A DNA stretch of 51,463 nt from contig JAVXHR010000014.1 of the NCBI GenBank assembly GCA_036656795.1, forward strand, positions 1 through 51,463, in the 5' to 3' direction. Under the pieces are notes generated by a model that ran no database searches, was not told the origin of the DNA, and saw only the letters and a list, made by a program, of their open reading frames with translations. Source of the stretch: CAUPWF01 sp036656795 (GTDB lineage: Bacteria > Bacillota > Clostridia > Lachnospirales > Lachnospiraceae). Positions within the stretch are counted from its first letter, which is position 1; every line of letters begins with the position of its first letter. The translations under genes were made by a program, and so were the position numbers. Positions 17,433-26,982 of this stretch are shown one piece after another.

Positions 17433-17873
17433 ATGTCTTTTCTAAGTTCCATGAATATCAGTGCTTCAGGAATGACAGCACAAAGGCTTCGTCTAGATAC
17501 AGCAGCAGAAAATATCTCTAACATGGAGACAACAAGGACGGCAGCGGGCGGACCGTACCGAAGAAAAGTGGTAACATTACAGTCGGCAAATACCGGTAAT
17601 TTTAGGCAGGCATTTAACAGTGCAGCAACACGTGGTAAAACACCGGGTGGTGTAATTGCAACACAGGTTTCAGACGATACAAGACCATTTGAAGCTGTCT
17701 ATAACCCAGAACACCCAGATGCAGATGCAAATGGTTATGTGTTGATGCCAAATGTTGATTTGACCAAGGAAACTGTGGATAGTATGTCTGCGACACGGTC
17801 TTATGAGGCAAATATTACTGCTTTTAATGCGATTAAGTTGATGGCACAAAAAGCATTAGAGATTGGCAGGTAA
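17433..17873 (+). CDS. flgC: Flagellar basal-body rod protein FlgC, displaced in the operon
   Basis: 146 residues. The N-terminus (FLSSMNISASGMTAQRLRLD, then ENISNMETT) and C-terminal region (MPNVDLTKETVDSMSATRSY) match FlgC, a proximal rod protein that normally sits between flgB and fliE. Here it lies between cheY and fliY, nearly 13 kb downstream. Base composition and codon use resemble the neighbours, so there is no sign of recent transfer. AAGGGGG lies upstream of the ATG. No second flgC copy is seen near flgB. Confidence 0.9.
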   Translation: MSFLSSMNISASGMTAQRLRLDTAAENISNMETTRTAAGGPYRRKVVTLQSANTGNFRQAFNSAATRGKTPGGVIATQVSDDTRPFEAVYNPEHPDADANGYVLMPNVDLTKETVDSMSATRSYEANITAFNAIKLMAQKALEIGR

Positions 17874-17922
17874 GACGGACATGGGGTAACAAAAAGTCCA
17901 TAGTAAGGAGAGAAATGATAAT

Positions 17923-19245
17923 ATGAGTTCTAGAGGGTTTAGTGAGTTAGAGATAGATGCCATAGGTGAAATATTGAATATTAGTCTTGGGGCATCGGCC
18001 ACGGCGGTATCTACTATGCTGAGCGCCAGGGTTGATATCACGACTCCGGTTGTAAAGGTAGTATCTCGTGACGAATTTGAATTTACGAATTTAGAGCCTG
18101 CGGTAGGAGTTGAGATTACATATGTGTCCGGATTAGAGGGCGACAACATTATGTTGTTAAAACGGCAGGACGTAAAAGTCATTGTAGAGATGTTGATGGG
18201 AATGGACATACCGGACGATGAATTTGTATTAGACGAGATGAACATCAGTGCTATTTGCGAAGTTATGAATCAGATGATGGGGGCATCGGCTACAGCGTTG
18301 TCCGAATTCCTGAATAAATCAGTCAATATCTCTACACCGATATCCTTTGAGATTACGGATGAAGGAGAGTTTAAAAATAAATATTTCCCTGAAGATAAAG
18401 AAGAGATGGTAGTAGTTGGATTCTCGTTGAAGATTGCAGATAAACTTCAAAGTGAATTTATTAATGTTATGCCTACTGAATTGGCAAAGGGTATGGTGGC
18501 AGGATTTTTGCCAGATGGAGATGATGGTGAGTTACAAGTGACGCCAGATCCACCGAAAGAGCCAACAGGTGACAAGATGCTGTCACAAGAGGAAATTGCA
18601 GCGATGATCGCAGCTAGTAATAATGAAACACCNNNNNNNNNNNNNNNNNNNNNNNNNNNNNNNNNNNNNNNNNNNNNNNNNNNNNNNNNNNNNNNNNNNN
18701 NNNNNNNNNNNNNNNNNNNNNNNNNNNNNNNNGCTGCTAGTTCTGGTGAAGCAACACCAACACCAACACCACCTGTAGCACCTATAATTACGCCAGCAGC
18801 ACCAGTAATAGATAGTGTAAGTGCTGAAGCAGTCCAGAATCAATTGGCAATACAACAACAGATGATGCAGCAGATGCAGATGATGATGCAACAGATGCAG
18901 TCGACACCTCAGCCAAAGAGTGAGCCGAGAACTTTTAACGTACGTTCAATGCCACAACCAAACCTGAACCAAGAGGGTGGTGGCGAAGGTGAAGAAGAGA
19001 ACATGGAACTAATCTTAGGGGTTCCACTGGATATTTCAGTAGAAATTGGAAGAACAAAAAAATTGGTAAAAGATATCCTGGAATTTTCCAAGGGTTCTTT
19101 GGTAGTGTTAGATAAAGCAGCAGGGGAACAAGTAGATCTTTTTGTAAATGGACAATGTATTGCAAAAGGAGATGTAGTTGTAGTAGAAGACAATTTTGGT
19201 ATCAGAATCACAGAGATTGTAAAGAAAAATGTCGTGACAGAGTAG
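17923..19245 (+). CDS. fliY: Flagellar motor switch phosphatase FliY (interrupted by assembly gap)
   Basis: The N-terminal part (about 1-200) is a CheC-type phosphatase domain with both active-site pairs: Glu16/Asn19 and Glu113/Asn116. A low-complexity linker rich in Pro, Thr, Ala, Gln and Met follows, and the last 80 residues form the FliN/SpoA domain (LGVPLDISVEIGRTKKLVKD). FliY forms part of the C ring and removes phosphate from CheY. Unlike Bacillus FliY, no CheY-P-binding peptide is seen at the very N-terminus; a similar peptide, MLSQEEIAAMIAASN, lies at 219-233 in the linker. A 100-N gap starts 3-4 codons later, so linker length is uncertain. Confidence 0.92.
   Translation: MSSRGFSELEIDAIGEILNISLGASATAVSTMLSARVDITTPVVKVVSRDEFEFTNLEPAVGVEITYVSGLEGDNIMLLKRQDVKVIVEMLMGMDIPDDEFVLDEMNISAICEVMNQMMGASATALSEFLNKSVNISTPISFEITDEGEFKNKYFPEDKEEMVVVGFSLKIADKLQSEFINVMPTELAKGMVAGFLPDGDDGELQVTPDPPKEPTGDKMLSQEEIAAMIAASNNETXXXXXXXXXXXXXXXXXXXXXXXXXXXXXXXXXXAASSGEATPTPTPPVAPIITPAAPVIDSVSAEAVQNQLAIQQQMMQQMQMMMQQMQSTPQPKSEPRTFNVRSMPQPNLNQEGGGEGEEENMELILGVPLDISVEIGRTKKLVKDILEFSKGSLVVLDKAAGEQVDLFVNGQCIAKGDVVVVEDNFGIRITEIVKKNVVTE
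18633..18732. other. Assembly gap (100 N) in fliY linker
   Basis: Exactly 100 N. The flanks code for similar low-complexity sequence (AASNNETP before, AASSGEATP after), which suggests that an imperfect tandem repeat defeated assembly. Confidence 0.98.
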
Positions 19246-19253
19246 GAATCTAT

Positions 19254-19613
19254 ATGATGAGAAGTATTGGAACAGCAGTATTTACCCTAGTAATTGTAAT
19301 TGCGATTATCTATCTTAGTTATATATGCAGTAAATATATTGCAAAAAGAGGCATTGGTGGACGAAGTAATTCTACGTACATGAAAGTGATTGACCAATTG
19401 GTAATTGGACAGGATCGGTCAATTGCAGTGATACAGGCAGGATTAAATTATTATCTGATAGGAATTACGGGGGCGGGAATTAGCGTATTGGCGGAGCTGA
19501 GTGCAGAGGACCTTGTGGCGTTACCACAAGATATTGCATCTACCACAGCAATGCCTAAGGATTTTAAAGAAATGTTTCAGAGGATGGATAGATTTAAGAA
19601 TCATAAGAAATAA
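19254..19613 (+). CDS. fliO: Flagellar biosynthetic protein FliO/FliZ
   Basis: 119 residues from the ATG at 19254 (another ATG follows directly at 19257); GTAGGAATC lies upstream. The open frame extends further but that part overlaps fliY. One membrane helix (about 5-25) precedes a short basic stretch and the small beta domain YMKVIDQLVIGQDRSIAVIQ that typifies FliO. FliO assists assembly of the FliP ring of the export gate; it directly precedes fliP. Confidence 0.85.
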   Translation: MMRSIGTAVFTLVIVIAIIYLSYICSKYIAKRGIGGRSNSTYMKVIDQLVIGQDRSIAVIQAGLNYYLIGITGAGISVLAELSAEDLVALPQDIASTTAMPKDFKEMFQRMDRFKNHKK

Positions 19614-19640
19614 CAAGTTATAGATAGAAGAGGTGCAAGA

Positions 19641-20300
19641 ATGAATACAGATTCACTTGTTAATATAAATGGAAATAGCGTTCCAACACTAGAGATATTA
19701 CTGATGATGACAATTATTGCGCTGTTGCCGTCTATCATCATTATGATGACTTCCTTTACGCGTACCATTATTATTCTATCTTTTGTTAGAAATGCACTGG
19801 GAGTGCAACAGACCCCTCCCAACATTGTATTAGTAGGACTTGCTTTATTTTTAACCTTATTTATTATGCAACCGGTATTAACAGATATTGATACCAACGC
19901 ATATAAGCCATATATTGCAGGTGAGATGACACAAAAAGAGGCAATTGAGTACGCAAAGGTTCCTTTGAAGAAATTTATGCTTAAGAATACAGAAAAAAGT
20001 GCAGTGAATTTATTTATGGATTTATCAGGAGAGAAAAAACCAGAGCAATTAGAAGAGCTTCCTATGACAGTCGTAATCCCATCATTCATGACGAGTGAGT
20101 TAAAACGGGCGTTTATGGCTGGATTCTTATTGTTTCTGCCATTTTTAGTAATAGATATTGTGGTATCAAGTACATTGATGTCTATGGGTATGATGATGCT
20201 ACCACCGGCGATGATTGCACTTCCATTTAAATTGTTGTTATTTGTAACAGTAGATGGCTGGCAATTATTATTTTCAACAATTGTTACCAGTTTTAACTGA
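19641..20300 (+). CDS. fliP: Flagellar export gate protein FliP
   Basis: 219 residues with four membrane helices and conserved segments IIMMTSFTRTIIILSFVRNA and FMTSELKRAFMAGFLLFLPF. FliP forms the core pore of the type III export gate with FliQ and FliR. There is no long cleavable signal peptide, as usual in Gram-positive FliP. AGAGGTG precedes the ATG. Confidence 0.95.
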   Translation: MNTDSLVNINGNSVPTLEILLMMTIIALLPSIIIMMTSFTRTIIILSFVRNALGVQQTPPNIVLVGLALFLTLFIMQPVLTDIDTNAYKPYIAGEMTQKEAIEYAKVPLKKFMLKNTEKSAVNLFMDLSGEKKPEQLEELPMTVVIPSFMTSELKRAFMAGFLLFLPFLVIDIVVSSTLMSMGMMMLPPAMIALPFKLLLFVTVDGWQLLFSTIVTSFN

Positions 20301-20320
20301 CAGACAGAAAGGAAGATTTG

Positions 20321-20581
20321 ATGACAAATGGAGAAGTAGCGGATATCATGTATGAGGTCTTTGTTATATCAGTAAAGATGGCGGGACCGGCGTTGATTAT
20401 CAGTATGATTGTGGGAATTATTATTGCACTGTTTCAAGCGGCAACGCAGATTCACGAGGCTACAATTACATTTCTTCCGAAGTTAATTATCATTGCGTTA
20501 ATCTTAGTATTTACCGGTAGCACGATGCTTGGCATGTTACAAGATTTTACCAAGCAGGTATTTCAGTTGATGCTGGTGTAA
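20321..20581 (+). CDS. fliQ: Flagellar export gate protein FliQ
   Basis: 86 residues from the ATG at 20321, with AAAGGAAG upstream; a TTG one codon earlier is less likely. Two membrane helices (about 15-40 and 52-75) surround GIIIALFQAATQIHEATITF, the family signature. FliQ wraps around the FliP-FliR pore. Confidence 0.94.
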   Translation: MTNGEVADIMYEVFVISVKMAGPALIISMIVGIIIALFQAATQIHEATITFLPKLIIIALILVFTGSTMLGMLQDFTKQVFQLMLV

Positions 20582-20612
20582 TAAGACTGTTACTTTGGAG
20601 GAAAAGACAGAC

Positions 20613-21380
20613 ATGACAACTATAGATACTGAACATTTTATATTGTTTTCGCTAGTTTTTATGCGAATGTCTGGTCTCATATTGATGAACCCAATATTTG
20701 GAAGAAAGAACATACCAAGTATTGTGAAATCAGGATTGGTTATGGTTTTAACTTTTGCAATTTATTCGTTCTCGGAAGGAACGGCAATTGAGATAACGAG
20801 TCCGATTATGTATGCGTTTGTCTTGATAAAAGAATTTGCGGCAGGCTATATTCTGGGATTTGTAATGGAGCTATTTACATTTGCAATTACATTTGCCGGT
20901 GGAATTATAGATTATCAGATGGGTATGTCTATGGCAACCATCTATGACCCACAGACCAATTCACAGATTCCGTTGAGTGGTCAGATTTTTACAATCTACT
21001 ATATGTTGCTTTTTTTTGCAGTAGATGGTCACTTAGCATTGATGAAGATATTAATTACTTCATCGCAGGTAGTTCCTTATGGCGAAATGGTATTTACAAC
21101 GGGTATGGCTCAGGCTATGTTGGATATGTTTAGCCAATGTGTGGTATTGGGAGTGAAGTTTGCCTTTCCAATTATTGCAGTGGAATTTCTAACAGAAGTA
21201 GGGGTTGGAATATTAATGAAGGTCATACCACAGATTAATGTATTCGTAGTTAATATACAGGCAAAGATCTTGATTGGTCTTTTAATGCTTATGTTTTTAT
21301 TTTCTCCAATGTCTGAATTCTTACAAAAATTGATGACCACGATGTTAAAGTCGATGCAGGAGATATTGACCTTACTCTAG
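20613..21380 (+). CDS. fliR: Flagellar export gate protein FliR
   Basis: 255 residues from the ATG at 20613; GGAGG lies 11 bases upstream, and the alternative TTG at 20595 overlaps that site. Six hydrophobic helices and the segment FAGGIIDYQMGMSMATIYDP identify FliR, which completes the FliP-FliQ-FliR gate. It is followed by flhB, its direct partner. Confidence 0.93.
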   Translation: MTTIDTEHFILFSLVFMRMSGLILMNPIFGRKNIPSIVKSGLVMVLTFAIYSFSEGTAIEITSPIMYAFVLIKEFAAGYILGFVMELFTFAITFAGGIIDYQMGMSMATIYDPQTNSQIPLSGQIFTIYYMLLFFAVDGHLALMKILITSSQVVPYGEMVFTTGMAQAMLDMFSQCVVLGVKFAFPIIAVEFLTEVGVGILMKVIPQINVFVVNIQAKILIGLLMLMFLFSPMSEFLQKLMTTMLKSMQEILTLL

Positions 21381-21419
21381 CAGAGAAGCCAAACGTGTAA
21401 GAAAAGGAAGTGAACGACA

Positions 21420-22484
21420 TTGGCTGATGATAATAAAACCGAGAAGGCCTCCAGTAAGAAGCGGCAGGACGAAAGAAAAAAAGGTAATGTATTCTTTAGT
21501 AAAGATGTTGTTACAATTGCTTCGCTGCTTGCTTCCTTCTATGGATTAAAGACCCTTTTTCCGTTTATGCACAAGACCATGCGAGAATATCTGATCTCCA
21601 ATGTGAATTATGCAGGGCAGATGGACGAGCTTAACAGTGGCACGCTTCAAGAAGTGGTTAATGCATCAGTGCTTGTTTGTGGGAAGATGATGTTGCCCTT
21701 ACTTGTAATTGTAATTGTAGTGGCAATTATTTCTACGGGGATTCAGACAAAATTTATCTTCACAGGGAAGAATATGGCACCACAGTTTAGTAGACTAAGT
21801 CCACTAAAGGGAATTAAGAATTTGATTTCCATCAAGAATGTTATCGAGTTATTAAAGAACCTTGTGAAAATCAGTATATTGTTTGCGATATTATATAATA
21901 TGATACAAGGCGAATTAGTGAATATAACTAAGACAATTGATATGGACATTCTGGCGTCTTCTACCTATATGTTTCAGACAATTATGCGTATGATTGTAAA
22001 GATAGGAATGGTGTTTATCGCCATCTCCGCGTTTGACTACCTTTATCAATGGTGGGATTATGAGAGAAAGATCAAGATGTCCAAACAAGATCAAAAAGAA
22101 GAGTATAAGCAGATGGAAGGAAATCCTGAAATTAAAGGAAAGATTAAAGATATCCAACGTCAACGCTCAAGAAGCCGTATGATGCAAGATGTAAAAGCGG
22201 CAGATGTTATTATTAAGAACCCAACTCACTATGCAGTTGCGTTAAAGTATGATATTGACAAAGACAGTGCCCCAATTCTTTTGGCAAAGGGACAAGATGA
22301 ACTTGCTCTTAGAATTATTAAAGAGGGAGAGGATCATGGAGTCTATGTGTTAGAAAATAAACCACTAGCCAGAGCAATTTATGCTGGAACACAAATCGGT
22401 GGGGAGATACCAGAAGAGTATTATGGAACGGTAGCAGAGATTCTAGTATATGTATACCGCCTTAATCATAAAAGTGTTACATAG
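21420..22484 (+). CDS. flhB: Flagellar export switch protein FlhB
   Basis: 354 residues, starting at TTG 21420 with GAAAAGGAAG nine bases upstream; the protein begins ADDNKTEKASSKKRQDER, the usual FlhB N-terminus. Four membrane helices (about 30-205) precede the cytoplasmic domain with the self-cleaving motif Asn267-Pro268-Thr269-His270. Cleavage between Asn and Pro switches export from hook to filament substrates in response to FliK. Confidence 0.94.
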   Translation: MADDNKTEKASSKKRQDERKKGNVFFSKDVVTIASLLASFYGLKTLFPFMHKTMREYLISNVNYAGQMDELNSGTLQEVVNASVLVCGKMMLPLLVIVIVVAIISTGIQTKFIFTGKNMAPQFSRLSPLKGIKNLISIKNVIELLKNLVKISILFAILYNMIQGELVNITKTIDMDILASSTYMFQTIMRMIVKIGMVFIAISAFDYLYQWWDYERKIKMSKQDQKEEYKQMEGNPEIKGKIKDIQRQRSRSRMMQDVKAADVIIKNPTHYAVALKYDIDKDSAPILLAKGQDELALRIIKEGEDHGVYVLENKPLARAIYAGTQIGGEIPEEYYGTVAEILVYVYRLNHKSVT

Positions 22485-22498
22485 AAATGGTGTGAAGT

Positions 22499-24574
22499 AT
22501 GAAGAAATTAATGAGTAATGCCGTTGTTATATTTGTAGTCGGCATCGTATTGTTATTGATTATCCCATTAAGTCCATTTATGTTGGATATAATGATTACT
22601 ATAAATATATCGATATCTTTGATTATTCTTGTGATTTCGATGAAGATAAGTGAACCTTTGGAGTTTTCCATTTTTCCATCTTTATTGTTGATTACAACGT
22701 TGTTCCGTCTTGGGATTAATGTGTCTTCAACCAAGAATATCTTGACAAATGAAGGTCAGGCGGGAGCAGTAATTAAGGCCTTTGGAGACTTTATACTACA
22801 GGGAAATATCGTAGTTGGAGTTATTGTATTCTTTATCATCGTATTAGTACAGTTTTTGGTTATTACCAAAGGTGCTGAGCGTGTTGCAGAGGTTGCTGCA
22901 AGATTTACATTAGATGCGATGCCGGGAAAACAGATGGCAATTGATGCTGATCTAAGCTCTGGTCTTATTACAGAACTACAGGCAAGGGAACGAAGATATA
23001 AGATTCAAAAAGAAGCTGATTTCTACGGGGCAATGGATGGTGCTACCAAGATTGTAAAAGGTGATGCAATCATGTCCATTATCATTACCGCAGTTAACTT
23101 TATAGGTGGTACCGTTATTGGTATGGTGCAATCTACCATGACCTTTCCCGAAGTGCTATCCATGTATTCTATCGCAACAGTTGGAGATGGATTGGTATCA
23201 CAGATTCCGGCACTTTTGATTTCTACAGCAACGGGTATGATTGTGACACGTTCTGTATCAGAAGGAAGTTTGAATGAGGACGTATCTAAGCAATTCTTGG
23301 CACAACCACAGGCAATTATGATTACGGGTGGTTTTATTGCAATCCTTATGATGGTTCCGGGAATGCCTAAGATTCCTATGGGAGCATTGTCTCTTACCTT
23401 TTTGATAGGTGGATATCGATTGATACAGCGTATGAAAGAGATTCCAGACGGGTATACCGGGGAAGGTACCACGGCGGAAGCTGAAAGTGGAGCCACAGAA
23501 GGTGGAACGGTTACAGAGGAAGAATATTTTAAAGATATTAATAATGTCTACTCGTTGATAGCAGTTGACCCAATCGAGATGGAATTTGGCTACAGTTTAA
23601 TTCCATTAGTAGATGAAGCAAGTGGCGGCAAGATGATTAACAGAATTGTTATATTCAGAAGACAATATGCGCAGGAGATGGGGTTTGTAATTCCATCGAT
23701 TCGATTAAGAGATAGTTCGAGTTTGAACACCAATCAATATGTAATTAAGATTAAAGGGGAAGAAGTAGCAAAGGGTGAGATCTTGGTAGATTATTATCTG
23801 GCATTAGAACCACAGAGCCCAGCAGGCACCATAGATGGAATTGAAACCATTGAACCAGCCTATGGAATTCCCAGTAAATGGATTACCGCTGATAATAAAG
23901 AAATTGCAGAGATCTATGGTTATACAGTAATCGATCCACTTTCTGTTATGCTGACTCATCTATCGGAGACAGTAAAACAGCATGCATATGAGTTACTTAG
24001 CCGCCAGGAAGTGGTGCAATTAGCTGAAAATGTAAAGAAACAAGCGCCAGAATTAGTAGATGAAGTATTTCCAAATATTATATCCTATGGAATCTTCCAG
24101 AAGATATTAACTCATCTATTAAAGGAGGGTGTTCCAATTAAAGACATGGAAACGATCTTAGAAACAATTGTGGATTCAGCTGCTACAATTCGAGATGTAG
24201 ATGGGATTATTGAGAATATTAGAATTGCATTAAAACGTACAATTACAAGGAAATTCTGTACAGATGGACGCATGAATGTAATTACGTTAGATGCGGAGCT
24301 AGAAAAGACGATTATTGCCAGCTTGAGTAAGAGTGACCAGGGAGTATACCTAGCGTTAAGCCCAGATGTGATGCAGACAATTATCACACAACTTACGGAA
24401 GAAGTGAAGAAATTTACAGACTTGTCTCAGAATCCAATTATCTTAACAAGTCAGGTTGTTCGAGTATATTTCTATCGCTTAATTGAACAGTTTTATCCAA
24501 ATATGTTTGTGTTATCATTTAATGAGATTTCAAATAATATACAAATACAGGCATTAGGAAATATTACGTTGTAG
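22499..24574 (+). CDS. flhA: Flagellar export protein FlhA
   Basis: 691 residues. Eight membrane helices fill about 5-320, with the FHIPEP-type conserved loop represented by RVAEVAARFTLDAMPGKQMA (about 123-142). The C-terminal cytoplasmic domain (about 345-691) forms the nonameric docking ring for chaperone-substrate complexes. FlhA uses the proton gradient for export. In most Firmicutes flhF and flhG follow; here sigD follows directly. Confidence 0.95.
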   Translation: MKKLMSNAVVIFVVGIVLLLIIPLSPFMLDIMITINISISLIILVISMKISEPLEFSIFPSLLLITTLFRLGINVSSTKNILTNEGQAGAVIKAFGDFILQGNIVVGVIVFFIIVLVQFLVITKGAERVAEVAARFTLDAMPGKQMAIDADLSSGLITELQARERRYKIQKEADFYGAMDGATKIVKGDAIMSIIITAVNFIGGTVIGMVQSTMTFPEVLSMYSIATVGDGLVSQIPALLISTATGMIVTRSVSEGSLNEDVSKQFLAQPQAIMITGGFIAILMMVPGMPKIPMGALSLTFLIGGYRLIQRMKEIPDGYTGEGTTAEAESGATEGGTVTEEEYFKDINNVYSLIAVDPIEMEFGYSLIPLVDEASGGKMINRIVIFRRQYAQEMGFVIPSIRLRDSSSLNTNQYVIKIKGEEVAKGEILVDYYLALEPQSPAGTIDGIETIEPAYGIPSKWITADNKEIAEIYGYTVIDPLSVMLTHLSETVKQHAYELLSRQEVVQLAENVKKQAPELVDEVFPNIISYGIFQKILTHLLKEGVPIKDMETILETIVDSAATIRDVDGIIENIRIALKRTITRKFCTDGRMNVITLDAELEKTIIASLSKSDQGVYLALSPDVMQTIITQLTEEVKKFTDLSQNPIILTSQVVRVYFYRLIEQFYPNMFVLSFNEISNNIQIQALGNITL

Positions 24575-24609
24575 CAAAAAACCAAGATCATGTGAAGTGG
24601 AGTTAAAAG

Positions 24610-25389
24610 ATGAGCAATCAACATCCGTTTGAGGACAAGACAAATGAAGAACTTCTAATTGAATATAAAAATAATCATGATTTAGCAATTAAACAAGAAC
24701 TGGTTATGCGCTACGTTTATGTGGTAAAAAGCATCTCGTTACAGATGCGCAATGTCTATGTGAGTTTTACGCAGTTAGATGACATTATTAATGAGGGTGT
24801 CCTTGTGATTATGAATGCTATAGATAAATTCGATTTAGATAAAAACGTAAAGTTTGAAACCTATATATCAAAAAGGATTCGTGGAATGATTATAGACTTG
24901 GCACGAAAGCAAGATTGGGTGCCACGAAGTGTCAGAAAAAGTGCAAAGGATATCGACAATGCAACGATGCAGTTGTATAATGAATTAGGAAGGTTTCCAT
25001 CTTCGCAGGAGATTGCCGATTATCTGGAAATTGATGTTGATAAATACCAAGATACATTAGGAAAAACAACACTCTTTAATGTGCTATCATTGGATATTGT
25101 AATAGAAGAAGCAAGTGAAACTAGAAAACCCATACAACCGGTTTCCCAGAATATGTCAGAACAGCCGGAGCAACATATGTTGGACGAGGAAATGAAGAGT
25201 ATAATTGCCAGTGGGATTGGGCTTTTAAAAGAAAAAGAGCAAACAGTGATTTCACTTTATTATGTGGATGAGCTGAATATGAAAGATATTGCAAAGGTAA
25301 TGCAAGTAAGCGAGCCAAGGATATCACAGATTCATGCCAATGCAATTCGTAAATTAAAACTATATATGCAACAGTTGATGGATAACTAG
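24610..25389 (+). CDS. sigD: RNA polymerase sigma factor SigD/FliA (sigma-28)
   Basis: 259 residues with regions 2 (about 20-95, including KFETYISKRIRGMIIDLARK), 3 (about 100-150) and 4 (about 205-255, with an HTH in MKDIAKVMQVSEPRISQIHA). The arrangement matches the FliA/WhiG family that transcribes late flagellar genes, such as the flagellin promoter proposed at 198-224. The anti-sigma factor FlgM is not in the window. GTGGAG precedes the ATG. Confidence 0.93.
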   Translation: MSNQHPFEDKTNEELLIEYKNNHDLAIKQELVMRYVYVVKSISLQMRNVYVSFTQLDDIINEGVLVIMNAIDKFDLDKNVKFETYISKRIRGMIIDLARKQDWVPRSVRKSAKDIDNATMQLYNELGRFPSSQEIADYLEIDVDKYQDTLGKTTLFNVLSLDIVIEEASETRKPIQPVSQNMSEQPEQHMLDEEMKSIIASGIGLLKEKEQTVISLYYVDELNMKDIAKVMQVSEPRISQIHANAIRKLKLYMQQLMDN

Positions 25390-25407
25390 AAGTGGAGGGT
25401 AAATACA

Positions 25408-26157
25408 ATGTTTCGAGGATTTTATAGTTTGACATCAGAGATGATTTGTCAAAATAGAAATTTGAATGTTATTAGTAATAATATGGCGAATGTGTCTACA
25501 CCAGGGTATCGTAGCGATAAATTCCTTTCCAGTACATTTAAAGAAGAGATGTTATACCGTTCGGGAAACAAAGACAAAAGAAACCAGACAGCACTTGGCG
25601 AAGTAGCTATGATTCGGACAGGCAGAGAGGTTGCTACAGATTATTCCATGGGTGGATTTGAGTCCACAGAAGGTGTGCTTGATTTTGCATTGCAAGGGAA
25701 GGGATTTTTTGAGATTCAAACCAATAATGGAACTGTATATACCAGAAATGGTTCGTTTATGATTGACAATGATGGTTATCTTGCATTGTCCGGAATTGGT
25801 AGAGTGATGGGTAGTAATGGCCCAATTCGATTAGGAACAGATGATATTGTTGTAGATGCACAGGGCAATATCTATGATCAGACAGGACAGACCACATACG
25901 GAAGAATTGCAGTTGTGGATTTCGCAGACTATAATCAACTTACAAAGCAAGATAATGGAATGTTTACTTCGGGAGTGCAGGGCACACCAGTGAATACACC
26001 AATGCTATGGAAGTATATCGAAAAAGCCAATGTAGGAGTTGTAAATGAGATGACATCCATGATGAGTGGACAGCGTTCGCTACAGAGTGCAGCGCAAGTA
26101 TTAAAGATGTACGATCAATTAATGGGGAAAATCGTATCAGAAATTGGAAGAGTATAA
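25408..26157 (+). CDS. flgF: Flagellar hook-basal body protein, FlgF/FlhO type
   Basis: 249 residues with the rod/hook N-terminal motif NLNVISNNMANVSTPGYRSD, the central LQGKGFFEIQTNNGTVYTRNG beta domain, and the C-terminal helix MTSMMSGQRSLQSAAQVLKM. It belongs to the FlgF/FlgG family of distal rod proteins. FlgF and FlgG are hard to separate by eye; the first gene of the pair is called FlgF by position. GGAGGG lies upstream. Confidence 0.82.
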   Translation: MFRGFYSLTSEMICQNRNLNVISNNMANVSTPGYRSDKFLSSTFKEEMLYRSGNKDKRNQTALGEVAMIRTGREVATDYSMGGFESTEGVLDFALQGKGFFEIQTNNGTVYTRNGSFMIDNDGYLALSGIGRVMGSNGPIRLGTDDIVVDAQGNIYDQTGQTTYGRIAVVDFADYNQLTKQDNGMFTSGVQGTPVNTPMLWKYIEKANVGVVNEMTSMMSGQRSLQSAAQVLKMYDQLMGKIVSEIGRV

Positions 26158-26203
26158 AATAACAGAACAGATAGAGTTAAAATGAAGACAGGAGGACACG
26201 CAG

Positions 26204-26926
26204 ATGTACCAATCTTTTTACACCGCAGCACTTGGCGTTATCAGCCAACAAAGTAAGATGGATATTATATCGAATAATCTGGCCAATGCAAGTACTGCCG
26301 GATATAAGTCTAAGAACGCTGTATTTTCTGATTTGATGTATAATAATTTGAATGCGCCCAGAGATGTTGCAACAAGATTTAAAGCAGGAACGGGTGTGAC
26401 AGTAGGACAGGTAAACACGAATTTTGCCCCGGCAGGTTTTACAGAAACAGGATTAAAGAATGATTTTGCAATTACACAAGAAGGATTTTTCATGTTAGAA
26501 AATCCAGCTACACAAGAGATTACATATACCAGAGACGGACATTTTAATATGTCATTAAGGGGGGATCGGTTTTATCTGGTTAGCTCCAATGGGAAATTGG
26601 TATTAGATAAAAACCGACAGCCAATTCAGATGAGTGAACCCGGAAAAGATATCAATGGAAATGTTCCCAATATTGGAATCTATGAGATCCCAATGAAAAA
26701 TGGGATGCAAAATATCGGGGACAATGAATATCAAACAGTTGCAAAGAATGGACAACCTGTTTTATTGGAGGATGCTGTGCCGAAGCAGGGAGCTTTGGAG
26801 GTGTCTGGCATTGATATGGGGACAGAATTGGCACGAGTGATTGAAGCTCAAAGAGCTTATTCATATGCACTTAAGATGGTGCAAACATCAGATGAGATTA
26901 CAACTACTATTAATACATTGAGGTAA
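26204..26926 (+). CDS. flgG: Flagellar distal rod protein, FlgG/FlhP type
   Basis: 240 residues. It starts MYQSFYTAALGVISQQSKMD, has the rod motif SNNLANASTAGYKSKN, and ends in a helix with IEAQRAYSYALKMVQTSDE that matches the FlgG C-terminus. It is paralogous to the preceding gene and presumably completes the distal rod. AGGAGG precedes the ATG. Confidence 0.85.
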   Translation: MYQSFYTAALGVISQQSKMDIISNNLANASTAGYKSKNAVFSDLMYNNLNAPRDVATRFKAGTGVTVGQVNTNFAPAGFTETGLKNDFAITQEGFFMLENPATQEITYTRDGHFNMSLRGDRFYLVSSNGKLVLDKNRQPIQMSEPGKDINGNVPNIGIYEIPMKNGMQNIGDNEYQTVAKNGQPVLLEDAVPKQGALEVSGIDMGTELARVIEAQRAYSYALKMVQTSDEITTTINTLR

Positions 26927-26982
26927 TAAGGGTAATAATAGTTATAAAAAATACAGAAAATGGGAAAGAAAGAGGAGCATGT

